Assembly (NCBI RefSeq): GCF_030272615.1
Contig: NC_081413.1
Coordinates: 335,954,302 to 336,018,301 of the forward strand
Origin: Cryptomeria japonica
Lineage: Eukaryota; Streptophyta; Pinopsida; Cupressales; Cupressaceae
Direction of reading: 5' to 3'
DNA length: 64,000 bases
Positions 1 through 9,848 of this stretch are shown here, in pieces. Position 1 is the first letter of the stretch. The number at the start of each line of letters is the position of its first letter. The notes beneath the pieces were generated by a model that was not told the DNA's origin, did no database searches, and worked only from the letters and a program-made list of their open reading frames with translations. The position numbers and the translations under genes are program-made.

Positions 1-218
1 CAAACCCATTGGGATGTATCCTTCCCACACTTGGTAGTTTAATCCAATCCTTGTCCTACCTCTTGGTAAGAAATGTCTATTGGCCAAAGGAATCATTTGC
101 AAGCATTGATTTTTTGTTTTTATTTTATTTGTTGTCCCATGACTATACCTACTTGGGGCCGCCTAGATCTTTCTATATCTTTGTGTGTCTTAAGGGGTGT
201 ACAGTGGGGCATGGTTTG
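1..218. other. left flank of the outer retrotransposon, unassigned
   Basis: This is sequence outside the outer LTR element. It contains a short open stretch rich in Leu, Phe and Tyr, but there is no recognisable domain and no sister copy in the window. In the ancestral site it would have joined directly to position 37715, on the far side of the insertion. Confidence 0.4.
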
Positions 219-223
219 TTTTG
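219..223. repeat. target site duplication TTTTG, left copy
   Basis: The five bases TTTTG lie immediately before the TGTAATACCC start of the 5' LTR. They are repeated exactly at 37710-37714, just after the CACACACACA end of the 3' LTR. A 5-bp duplication is normal for Ty3/gypsy integrase. It shows that the two LTRs 36 kb apart belong to one insertion event. Confidence 0.9.
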
Positions 224-1303
224 TGTAATACCCTAAAATTGGTCATCTAAACCATGGGCCCCTAATCTCGACAAAATCACCAAGGTCCTAACCAAAAGGC
301 AATTAAATCAATCTTGAGCACATAATTAATTCTTTAATTATCAAATATTAAATGGCAAAATCAATTACCCAATATTAATTAAATATTTATTTAATTAATT
401 GAATCATTTCCAAGAATATCATTTCGATCAATTATCCCATTTTAATTTATTAAATATCTTTGCATATTTAATTAATTAATAAATTTGCCATTCAATCATG
501 CAAAAAAAAAAGAATTAATTTGCTACAAAAAGAAGAATTTATTACAAAACAAAGAGTTGAATTGAAACAAAATCAAAAAAAAAAAAGAGTTGAATTAAGA
601 GAGAAATCAAACTTGAGATATTATTTCTTTTTCTAAATTTAGAACTTGAAATCAAAAAAGCAATTAATTGAATTATTAATTATTCTCTTAAATTGGAACT
701 CAAAGCTTTTCAGAAAAAAGAAGTTCAGTTGCATTAAAAAGACTCTTTTCTTGATTAAATTGAAGAATTATCTATTTTTATCACAAATGCATGGAATTGA
801 TTTATTATTGTTTTCCAATGCAACTTGGACTTCTAATTCGAATGCATTTCAATTGAACTATAATTGGAATCTATCTCAAGGTTAACTCAACCTGATTTTC
901 CAATTCACCCCGGAGATTTTTGAGATATACATCATTATTATACTGATTTTGCTCTGGAGTCATTGATTATTATTGCTTTTTTTTAGATTACTTGCATCCA
1001 TTTTACATTCATTATTGCTTGCATCCATTGTTGCTTGAATTGTTTATTATTGCTTGAATTATTCATTTATCTTGCATCCATATAGCTTAATATCATATAG
1101 ATTAAATCCTTCGTCTTGGTGTAGTCTAGTCACTGGTATTGCTTATAACAAACTGAGAGCAATCTTATACTCGCATCATTTAGAAGGCAATGGGTCTCTT
1201 TGCTATGGTTTATTTTTATTGATTATTGATTACTAACCATGCATATAATGACTTAATTGAAGTGTTGTGCTTGCAGCTATAGGTTCACTTTTTCACACAC
1301 ACA
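224..1303 (+). repeat. 5' LTR of the outer element
   Basis: It starts TGTAATACCC, ends CACACACACA, and aligns along its whole length with 36565-37709. Relative to the 3' LTR it has about 18 extra bases near 527-545. It lacks 83 bp (37222-37304 in the 3' copy), the segment holding a TATA-like CTCTATAAATTC. The open stretch at 646-885 occurs in both LTRs and is not a gene. Confidence 0.9.
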
Positions 1304-1307
1304 TTTC

Positions 1308-1326
1308 TGGCGCCCACTGTGGGGCC
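1308..1326 (+). promoter_or_regulatory. primer binding site of the outer element
   Basis: The sequence TGGCGCCCACTGTGGGGCC lies four bases after the LTR end, where minus-strand DNA synthesis would be primed. Its start complements a tRNA 3' CCA end. I cannot identify the tRNA from the sequence alone. It differs completely from the primer site of the inner family at 20987. Confidence 0.75.
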
Positions 1327-1479
1327 AAATACTACTTCTTTTTCAGCCTCCAAGATTGATTTTTTTTATTTTTTTTATTTTCAGGTTTTTTCATTTTTTT
1401 GGTTTTTTGTCCATACATCTCGTATGACAATTCCCACAAGCTTGAATGATAAACTGCAGGTGTCACACGAATTTCCATA

Positions 1480-3250
1480 TCCTATCGTACTAGCACATCT
1501 TCTATCGTACGAGCATGAATCCTCTGTCGTACGAGCAGACATCATCAGCAATTGTCGCACGAATATCCATATCCTATCGTACTAGCACATCTTCTATCAT
1601 ATGAGCACGAATCCTCTGTCGTACGAGAAAACATCATCAGCAATCTGGTCTCGTACTATACTGCATCCTGTCTCATATGAGTCGAGACTTTGCTGTACGA
1701 TTCTGTATTTTCTGGTAAAGGAGGCAAATTTCATATTTTTCATTTCTGATTGATTATTCTAACGACTAACCCTGACTGTTTATCTGTCTGTCTCAAAAAA
1801 TTTCACAGCCTAACTAGTTTTTGCAGAACGCTTTTCAAAGAATATTGCTTGTCGCACAAAGACAATATGACTACTGATTCATTGTCTTTGCAGGTTGCCT
1901 AAGGAGAATCGACCAAACATCATGTATTCTTTAAATTCATTTTTAGGCACCTAACTTGCTATTTGGTTAATGAACAAAATCTGTCTTTCATGTTTTAGAA
2001 AAATCTGAGAGGTAGGAGAGTATGCTCTTGTCTTCTTTTAGATAATCAGAAATCCAGATCCTTGAAGTGCTTTCTTAAGATTGATTGCAACATCTTTAGC
2101 AGGCCTGCCCTCCCAAGGAGCTAATAACTCTATAGCCTTTAGGGCCGGTGAGAGGGGAACGACCTAAGTGGGAATGGCTAGATGCCAAGTACTCCAACCC
2201 ACTATAAAATAAACGTGATTTGATGAAAATCAAGTCAATGACAGTGCTCGGGAATAGCTCTCCTCCATACCTTCGGGTATATTAAACCTTGGTTTTCAAG
2301 GCTGGGAGACCTCTTAATTGAGTTTATACCTCGACGCACCGAACGGACCCCTAACTAAATCCAATTAAAATTAGAAGCTACCTAGTTCACCTCCGAAAGG
2401 GAGATAATCTTTGTGCAAGAGAGATAGTAACTCTCCCAAGATACTTGTCATTTCGTGCCCCCATTAGCGTTTGGAGTCGGATAATATGGCGTTGAGAATC
2501 CATTGCATGAGACTCAGCGGTCGTATTCTGATTAGCTATTGGGTGTGTACTTGAGTCTACAAGCAAAGTTTTTCTTGCCTCACCAAGTTCCTTAGGGTTT
2601 GCATGCTGTGATTGGAGTTACTATACATACTACCTGTTTTATGTGTTTTCATCTCTGAAACAAAACTTGGAATACCAAAATTGGAGAAGACAAGAAACAA
2701 ACTCAGTGAGTCAAAAACTTTGTTCGTGTCAGAAACTAATCCATCCTGAGTCAAAACTTTGTCTGTGTCAGAAACTAGTCCATCCTGAGTCAAAACTCTG
2801 TCCATGTTAGAAACTAGTCCATCCTAGGTCAAAACTCAGTCTGTGTCAGAAACTAGTATATCCTGGTCAAAAATCAATCCATCTCAGAATTTGTCATACT
2901 CAGTTGTCAATACTCAGCAGTTAGAAAACTCATAATTTTTAGTCTCTGGCCTGTGAATAGTCATACGAGTCTGCTAATTTATCGTGCTGCACCAGTCCTG
3001 TGTCGTACGAATCTACTCAATTGTCGTCTTATAGCGGATTATCTATCATATGAGTCTAAATCATTCATCATCCTACATTGTATTCTATCTCGTACGAGGC
3101 ATTATTGACCTCAATCTTTTGTCATCCTGCACATGCCCATAAGTTGTACGATACAAGGCAAAAACTCGTACGAAACAGAAATTTTGTCATCCTGTAACTG
3201 CCAAATTGTCATCCGGTTCAGAAAACCCAGTCATACGAGTCTCTGGTTTT
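1480..3250 (+). repeat. clusters of TCGTACGA palindromes and variants
   Basis: Between 1480 and 1700, and again between 2950 and 3250, the octamer TCGTACGA and one-base variants (TCGTACTA, TCGCACGA, TCATATGA, TCATACGA) recur every 20-60 bases. They often sit in the phrase 'TCCTCTGTCGTACGAG' or 'CATCTTCTATCGTA'. The same octamer family appears in the intron of the antisense gene at 34980-35200. Many variants are single C-to-T or G-to-A changes of the palindrome. Confidence 0.7.
2710..2880 (+). repeat. 39-bp tandem repeat, about four copies
   Basis: Units of about 39 bp begin GTCAAAACTTTGTCTG and continue TGTCAGAAACTAGTCCATCC. Copies start near 2710, 2750, 2789 and 2827, with a decayed fifth near 2866. 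The minus-strand open frame across this stretch simply reflects a unit length divisible by three. Confidence 0.8.
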
Positions 3251-3438
3251 GTCAGACAGAACACTCAAACTTGCCAAAAACACAGTCTACTACGAACATA
3301 ATACTAGTTATCAAATTTTCCTGAGCATAAAATAGATCAAGATAGTGTACCTCTGCCATTTTTTTGTTGCACGATTTGGTCGATCACCTCTCAGCTAGTT
3401 CAATCAACTACCTATCAAATTTTAGTCACTTAGATAAC

Positions 3439-3545
3439 ATCTTATACAGGATAGATCATTCCTGAAACCAGACTGCATCTTACACTACACTTAGAATCAA
3501 CTTAGATAACGTCTTAGACAGGATAGATCATTCTTGAAATCAGAC
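3439..3545 (+). repeat. paired CTTATAC / CTTAGAC motif upstream of gag
   Basis: Two copies of about 35 bases lie at 3439-3473 and 3511-3545. Each reads CTTA(T/G)ACAGGAT, then about a dozen bases, then GAAA(C/T)CAGAC. The first has CTTATAC and the second CTTAGAC. The same ordered pair occurs in the inner family at 18841-18919 and 32307-32385, but there it lies downstream of integrase. Confidence 0.7.
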
Positions 3546-3655
3546 AAAATCTCAGTTGTTTCTCCCAAAACAATACTTAAACCAAACAAACTAGCACTGA
3601 AATTGATCTTGACCTCTACATCAAAAACAACTCTAGGTCACACTAATCCATAAAA

Positions 3656-4689
3656 ATGTCTATTCAAACTAGGAGTTCTCATAAGAAACAAGCCAAAGGC
3701 AAAGGACAAACCTTCACTTATCAAGATAATCCATTCTATGTGAAGGATTTCCTCACTGACATGCCATCATCATCAGGCAGACCAATTTTTGATGAACCAA
3801 AATCTCCCAATATACATGAGACAGAACACAATGATGGAAACAAAAATGGCCGTAATATTCCTGAAAATCATAATGATTCATCATCATCAAGTCAGATTGA
3901 CGAAGCTACTGAACCTCCAGAAAAAGCAATCTGTGACTATCAGAAAGACAAAGACTTTAGAAAAATGATGAAAACTATCATGACCCAAGAAAAGGAAGAG
4001 TATTTCTTAGAACTAGCAAATCAAGGTGCCAAACTTCCTATTGGATATGATGTTCAGACACTTGTTACTAAAAGGGAAGACTCACCTATAATCATGGTAC
4101 ACAAACAGTTAATAGCTTTGCGGACAGAGCTCACAGAGCTGAAGAATAAGGACAAGTCCCCGAAACAATATTCTCTAGAAGCAATATGTCCCTTCCCATT
4201 TGACAAGAATATACACATGCCTCCATTCCCATCATGAGTGGAAATCCCAAAATTTGACAAATATGATGGTACCTCAGATCCTCAAGATCATGTGAGGGAA
4301 TTTAGTGCTACTTGTATGGAATTCATGCACGCTCAAATGTACCTCATGCATCTCTTCCCAAGGAGTTTAGGGGGTCAAGCAATGGAATGGTTCTCAAGTC
4401 TACCCAAAGGAATAAAAACATTAAAAGAACTAATCCAACTATTTTTACAACAATACTCATACAACATTCGACATCTGGTGACTATGATCGATCTTTGTAA
4501 TACTCAACAGAAAACAGGGGAACCTTTTCTTACTTTTCTCCAACGCTGGAGAAGGATGTTCTCTAGGTACCCACGACCCATTCTAGACTCTAAGAAAATG
4601 GATATATTTGTCAATAACTTGGTCCCTGAACTGAAATATAGCGTACAAATGCAAGTACACCCATCATTTAAAAAAATGGTAGATAATGC
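3656..4689 (+). pseudogene. gag: gag of the outer element, 5' part, cut by a solo LTR
   Basis: Translation starts at the ATG at 3656 with a basic N terminus beginning MSIQTRSSHKK, similar to the inner family's MPVETRSKSKK start. A Ser- and acid-rich stretch follows, then the capsid-like Retrotrans_gag region with 'YDGTSDPQDHVREF', 'AMEWFSSLPKGI' and 'QQKTGEPFLTFLQRW'. A TGA at 4235-4237 interrupts the frame where an Arg (CGA) would suit the context; the frame is otherwise open. Reading stops at 4689, where the solo LTR is inserted. It resumes in the same phase at 6350, because the 1655-bp LTR plus 5-bp duplication can be removed cleanly. Confidence 0.85.
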
Positions 4690-6344
4690 TGTAGACGTCT
4701 AAAAATGGTCAACGCTTGCGGAGGCATACTTTAACATTTGCGCATTGCCTTATTTTAGGTTTTTGCGTCGCATTAACATTTCTTCCATGTTGTGCACTTG
4801 GTCTTTATCATTTGCGAGCATCGAGTCCTTCTTCTGCATTCTTCATTTATCTCGCTCTCGAATTTGGTCTTGTCGACAACAATCTTCAGTCATGATTTTG
4901 GTCAATCTTATCCTGTCCCATCAATGTGCGTATTCATTTGTCATCATTTTGGACATCATCAATCCTAATTAGGGTTTTGTCCTCTTATCAATCTTGTCAT
5001 CATGCGATCAATTTGTCATCGATCATTGTCGTTTTCAATCTTATTATCTTGCGATCGATTTGTCATCGTTCCTTGTCTTTTGATCAATTTGTCATCAATC
5101 TTGTCGTCTTGTGATCGATTTGTCATCGATCATTGGCATTTTCAATCTTGTCATTTTGCAATCTATTTTGTCATCGATCCTTGTCCACTTGTCAATTTTG
5201 TCATTTGGCGATCGATTTGTCATCGATCGTCGTCTTTCTCAATCGTCGTCAATTGGCGCCTATCAACTTGGTCAATTTATCAATCGAATCATTTATCAAC
5301 ACTGATCTTTTATCAAGTCAAAATCATGATCAAATCAAATCGATATCAATTATCCTTTGTCAAGACCTAATTGTCATCCTTGCATTTTCTAATTCATCTT
5401 TTAGGGTTTCATGATTTTATTCATTTAACCCTGTTTGTCATTTCTCCCTCTAGGTTAAATAATTTATTTATTTATCCCAGGTCTTCGTGTCACGATTAAA
5501 TGTTTAATTTAATTGGCTAACTAATTATTCCTCTTTTTGTGAATTAATTAATAAATGACAAATTATTAATTGATTTACCTAATTTTTCATCAATTTCTAA
5601 ATTCCCTCTTTGTGAATTAATTAATAAATGAAAAATTATTAATTAATTCACTAAATTCCTAATTTCCTCATTTTCTAATTTCCTAATTCCTATTTTCCAA
5701 TTTTCTAATTTTCCTAATTTCTAATTCAATTTCCTCCTATTTTTCTCCTAATTTCATGGGAATGACATTTCAATTTGTCATAATTTGTCATAATTGACAA
5801 TCGATCAATTTTGACATAGAAATTTGTCATAATTTGTCATGAATTATCAATCAATCAATTTTGCATAGAAAGTACAAATTTGTCATAAATTTGTCATAAT
5901 TGACATTCTTGATTTGCAATTTCCATTTGAATCTCTTCATGCTAATTTGATCTTTTCTCCAATTTGTCTATAAATTGGATGATTTTCTTCAATCTCAATC
6001 TAATCACATGATCGAACTAATCACTTTTTCGAATCACTTTGTCGAAACAATCACGCTTCGAGTATTCTTGCGCTACTATCTTGTCTACTTGCTTTCATCT
6101 CATGTGTATGCACTAGTAGGTGAGATCCACAACAAAGCTATTTGAAGAAGAAAGAAGGACAATGGAGCCACATGAAGGAGATATTCAAGTCTGCATTTGG
6201 TTTGCTTAAGTTTTCGATCTTGAATATCTTGTTTTCATATCTCTATTGGATGTAATTAGGATTGATCATTGCATTTGAGCTTTTGTGATTGAGCTATGAC
6301 TAATGTTTATATTTGCTTTGATGATTTCCAATTTCCTAGCTACA
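4690..6344 (+). mobile_element. solo LTR of the inner family inside outer gag
   Basis: It begins TGTAGACGTCTAAAAATGG and ends CCTAGCTACA, matching the LTRs at 19642 and 33108. It is flanked by exact 5-bp duplications AATGC (4685-4689 and 6345-6349). There is no internal region, so it is the product of LTR-LTR recombination. It is 1655 bp against about 1340 bp for the other copies. Part of the excess is an expanded block at about 4985-5240 built of 'GATCGATTTGTCATCGAT' units. It retains the TATA-like CTATAAATTGG near 5970. Short open stretches across this block are repeat artefacts. Confidence 0.92.
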
Positions 6345-6349
6345 AATGC

Positions 6350-7343
6350 CATTCGAATGGAAGATGTGCTCATAAAGAAGGGAGATATCACACCTTGGAA
6401 AGAAACACAAATAGGATCTAGCTCTAAAGAGAAGAACAAGTATTTGAAATTTGCCAAAGAGAACAACAAGAATTTTGTTAATGATGGAGAAGTAGACACT
6501 GTCAAAACCAACTCAAAATCCACAATATTCAACCTGGCTAGTGGTACACAAGCACTTAAAGTCATTGAGATTGCAGCAAAGAATCCGCCAAAGAAAACAA
6601 AGGAATGGTTCAAAGACAAGCCTTGGCTTTCCAAACCTAAGCATGATTTTACTCCTCTTGAAGAATCATATGAGTTTGCTTTCAAAACTTTGTTGGCAAA
6701 CAACTTGATAACACTACCAAATAACTCCAGACCATATGATCCAGATGTTAAACCAAGATGGTGGAGAGAAAATGAATACTGTGACTTCCATCGGAATAAG
6801 GGTCATAACATAAATAATTGCATAAAGCTAAAATATGAGATTCAGGATCTCATAGACGTTGGTAAAGTTGTTGTTGGGAATCATCCAACCAATGTTGATC
6901 ATACAACATTTAAAGACCCTTTGCCTGCTCATGAACAAGGTGATTCCTCAAAGACCAAAGGAGGTGCCAATGTAAATTATGCTTATGCCAGCCAGGACAA
7001 CGTTATCAACATGATTGAACCTTCACACTCAGAATATTGCAATGTGATTATAGTTCAAGATAAACCAAATGATTCACAATATGCAAAAGCTCTGACCAGA
7101 TCTCAAAAGAAAGTTACCCTCCAAGGAGCTAGTTCTTCCAAACCGGCTCAGGAAACATCAAATCCAATAGCCTTTCCAAATAAACAAAAGGAATCAACCT
7201 TGGACAAATTTAAAAGATTAACCTCATCATCATCCTCTGGATACAGCGTGGTTGAACAGTTGAAAAGGACAAATGCTCAAATTTCAATTTTTGAATTGCT
7301 ACAGCTCTCATCTGCTCACAAGGAAATCCTAGACAAAGCATAG
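6350..7343 (+). pseudogene. gag: gag of the outer element, 3' part with zinc knuckle
   Basis: This continues gag after the solo LTR in the original frame. The region around 'KPRWWRENEYCDFHRNKGH' holds a nucleic-acid-binding knuckle in the form C-x2-H-x4-H-x4-C, with His in place of the usual second Cys. The inner family has the same variant, so it is a lineage trait rather than decay. Downstream come basic and Ser-rich segments and the conserved 'ISIFELLQLSSAHKEILDKA' stretch that leads into protease. A TAG at 7341-7343 ends the open run. The frame then continues without a shift into the protease at 7392. Confidence 0.85.
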
Positions 7344-7940
7344 CTCACTACCAACGTTCCAAAAGATTTAGACATCGATCGGTTTCAGTCTATGGTGGGT
7401 CATCTAACTTCACCTCACTATTTGACCTTCTCTGAGGAAGATGACAATTCATTAAATCATCCACATAACCAGCCATTGCATATTGAAGCCATGATCCACA
7501 AACACAGAGTTAAATGTGTTTTGATAGATGGAGGCGCAGGGTTGAATATCTATACTTATCATCTGCTTACACAACTAGGATTCTTTGAAAATGTCATTGA
7601 TCCAGGCAAGAAAATAATAATTAAAGCCTATGATGAAGAAGAGAGGACCTCCAAAGGTTTGGTATCATTACCAATCAGAGTGGGACTAGTAGAGAGAGAT
7701 CTCCTTTTCCAGGTTCTCGATATTCCATTGTCATACAATATATTACTGGGCAGGCCATGGATTCATGAAATGAAGGCAGTACCGTCAACATATCACCAAT
7801 GCTTAAAGTTTCCTTATAATGGAGCTGAAGTCAATATTCATGCTGATACAAATGTCATCTATAATGCATTGACAAAAGGTGCAGATACTTTTGTGCCTCA
7901 TAATAGGCAGCCTCTCCAAATGAAGATCCAGAAACATTGA
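7344..7940 (+). pseudogene. pro: aspartic protease domain of the outer element
   Basis: This is a retroviral-type aspartic protease that would cut the polyprotein. The active-site loop reads VLIDGGAGLNI, with DGG in place of DTG or DSG; the inner family has DGGASLNI at the same place. It is followed by 'YNILLGRPWIHEMKAVPSTYHQCLKFPYNG', here quoted only in part for orientation: the ILLGRPW core and the STYHQCLKFP segment. It lies in frame with gag. The frame is lost near 7930, just before a TGA at 7938-7940, after which homology to the inner family continues in another frame. Confidence 0.85.
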
Positions 7941-8410
7941 TGAAAGACTTAGAAAAGAGATTGAAGATTACAGATACCGACATGGATGGCTACAAGATAG
8001 AACCGGTACTATCATTAGTTTCTCTCCCTCCATCACCAAAATAGTTGGGCAAGCCATCAAAGGCTATGAGAACACAAACTTCAGCTCCGAATATTAAATA
8101 TGATGGTCTCTTCATATAGTCTTCTACCTCCTTGGCGGATGAAATAGAAGAGGATGTTGTGCTTGACTGGCTCTTTAAGGAAGATAGTCCAAATAAGGAG
8201 GTATGGCATTGTGAGATTTCCTCAAACCAATATGGTCGTGGTTACAAAATGATTCAGCACATGGGGTACTCAGGTACTGGTCCTTTGGGTAAATAAAAAG
8301 AAGGTATTACTGAACCAATTCAGCTACAAACCAAATCCACAAATGATAAGGGTGGACTGGGATACAATCCTAAAAAGACATCAGAACAAGAACATGTTTC
8401 TAAATCTAAA
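7941..8410 (+). pseudogene. G-patch domain region of the outer polyprotein, broken
   Basis: In a shifted frame this stretch encodes an acidic lead-in, then 'GRGYKMIQHMGYSGTGPLGK' and, further on, 'GGLGYNP'. This spacing of aromatic and Gly residues is a G-patch, an RNA-binding or helicase-activating motif. Stops break it at about 8042 (TAG), 8118 (TAG) and 8295 (TAA, directly after the PLGK motif). The inner family has the equivalent module at about 27303-27390. A G-patch after protease is known in some betaretroviruses; its presence here in both Tat families suggests a retained role in RNA handling, which is inference. Confidence 0.65.
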
Positions 8411-9770
8411 GGCTTGAAAAAGATATCGCCTTTAACATTACATGAAGCAGACACTAAACAAACAAAAGAAAAGTGTAGAAAAGAGAAAGAGGAATCAACG
8501 GTCAAGAAAGAAGAAATAGTCAATGCTCAAGCTTTGGCAGTATCAGCTACAATAATACAAGAAGTCGAGGTTCCTGAGGATATGAGAGATGAATTTGTGA
8601 GAATCGAAGAATTGTTTGCACCATTAAAACTTCAAGTCACATATACTGGCAGGCAACAAGTAGATGATTCGGAGACTGATTCAAATGAGTATGAATGGGG
8701 TCCTGACTATCTTTCAGACACATCCGCTACAGAAACTCTAGAAGAATCTAGTGGTGTCAGAGATGATACTCAAGAGCTGATGCACATAAAACAAGAGAGG
8801 GAAATACAAGAAATTAGACAAAAGAGGCAAGCAAATTATGAACAAGCATTGAAAGAAGGAACAATACCAGAAAGCTTCTCATCTATGTATCCTTATCCTA
8901 AAATAGAACAAATCAGTTATAGCACTACATAGGAAGAGTTAGAAGCTGCAGAACAAGAACTAGTTATCAGTCTAGAAGAAGTTGAATGGAGTAGACGACA
9001 AAAAGTCACAGAAATAATGAGATCATGTCAACAGGTGTGTCAGATACAAATGAGAAATGAACTACAATATGAAGGAATTTGTAGCATTAAAGATGTTAGT
9101 ATTGATACCATACATATGCTTACTAAATCACTTGACAGAGACTTGGAAACTTCATCCGATAACTCTGGTGATTCTGATGACTCTGATGATAGTCCTATTC
9201 ATGATGATACCCACTCATCCTTAAATTCTGAATCATCTGAAACAAACAATAAAAAGTTGTCTACTAGTCTTATTGTTGTTAAACCACGACATGACGTCCA
9301 GTCTGACTTAGAAAATGACGTTACAAGTATGTCTATTGGATTAGATCGATTAAATATTAACGTGAACTTTAATAATCATGATCTGACTCTTCATGGTCTC
9401 GAGACACTTACGCAAGGTATCATTCTGGAACTCGACTTCTCGATCCACAGTTGTGATAACAATACCATGAATGCTCTTGAACCTATCCAAAATTTGTCCT
9501 TAATACATCCCGAATTGATTGACTATACTTTACAGAATCAACCCATGGATATACCTACTTTTGCCAATGACTATACATTATCCTATTATCTCAATGCAGT
9601 CGAACCTATTAACTCTTCCACCAGTGAACAAAGTGAAAATATGACTGAAGAGGATATCAAGTATCTTAGTCGCAACAACAAGAAAAATAAAAATAAAAGA
9701 TTTGATGGCGAAAACCATATAGTGGTGGTGTCAGAATCTAAAAAAAGAGAAAATAAAGGACGTACCTAAA
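8411..9770 (+). pseudogene. acidic linker between protease and RT
   Basis: Two long open runs in one frame (8414-8932 and 9017-9769) are separated by a TAG at 8930-8932. The product is rich in Glu, Asp, Ser and Lys with charged helices ('EIQEIRQKRQANYEQALKEG') and Asp-Ser runs ('SDDSDDSP'). It has no known catalytic motif. It occupies the place where the inner element has an acidic linker ('SDDETTPEDTRLKTDSNEWEW'-like; only the SNEYEWG and SNEWEWS cores are compared). The frame differs by one base from gag-PR and from RT. The two shifts, near 7930 and 9750, cancel out. Confidence 0.7.
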
Positions 9771-9793
9771 GGTGAAAACCTCTCTGAGGCGCC
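9771..9793 (+). promoter_or_regulatory. two-hairpin motif, copy in the linker/RT junction
   Basis: GGTGAAAACC forms a 3-bp stem (4 bp counting the flanking A and T) around a GAAA tetraloop. It shares its CC with a second stem, CCTC-TCT-GAGG, and is followed by CGCC. In the RT frame this stretch encodes GENLSEAP, so protein constraint may also preserve it. See the copies at 13282, 13340, 18145, 18186, 28102, 31611 and 31651. Confidence 0.55.
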
Positions 9794-9848
9794 TGAAGGT
9801 GAGATACTTGGTATACTGCCCAGTCATTTTCAAGAGCGGTCTTCCATA

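Larger units (their letters stand above)
1304..3655 (+). other. untranslated leader of the outer element
   Basis: About 2.3 kb separates the primer site from the first gag ATG, with no coding potential I can support. Three blocks resemble the inner element's leader, at about 1818-1925, 1944-2095 and 2098-2215. The last contains a GGGAACGACC core and a CCCACTATAAAATAAA tail; the inner counterparts are at 21484-21915. The leader also holds clusters of TCGTACGA palindromes, a 39-bp tandem repeat and a paired CTTATAC/CTTAGAC motif. Such a leader could carry packaging, dimerisation or splicing signals, but that is inference. Confidence 0.7.

Noticed and set aside
646-885. 79-residue frame in the LTR, repeated at 36969-37208
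   Set aside because: Lies inside both LTRs, is AT-rich and has no recognisable domain. Duplicate LTRs keep the same chance frame.
2557-2805. Minus-strand 82-residue frame
   Set aside because: Created by a 39-bp tandem repeat whose unit length is divisible by three.
5002-5414. Overlapping open frames in all three plus-strand phases
   Set aside because: Produced by a stop-poor repeat block in the solo LTR. Open in several frames at once, so not coding.
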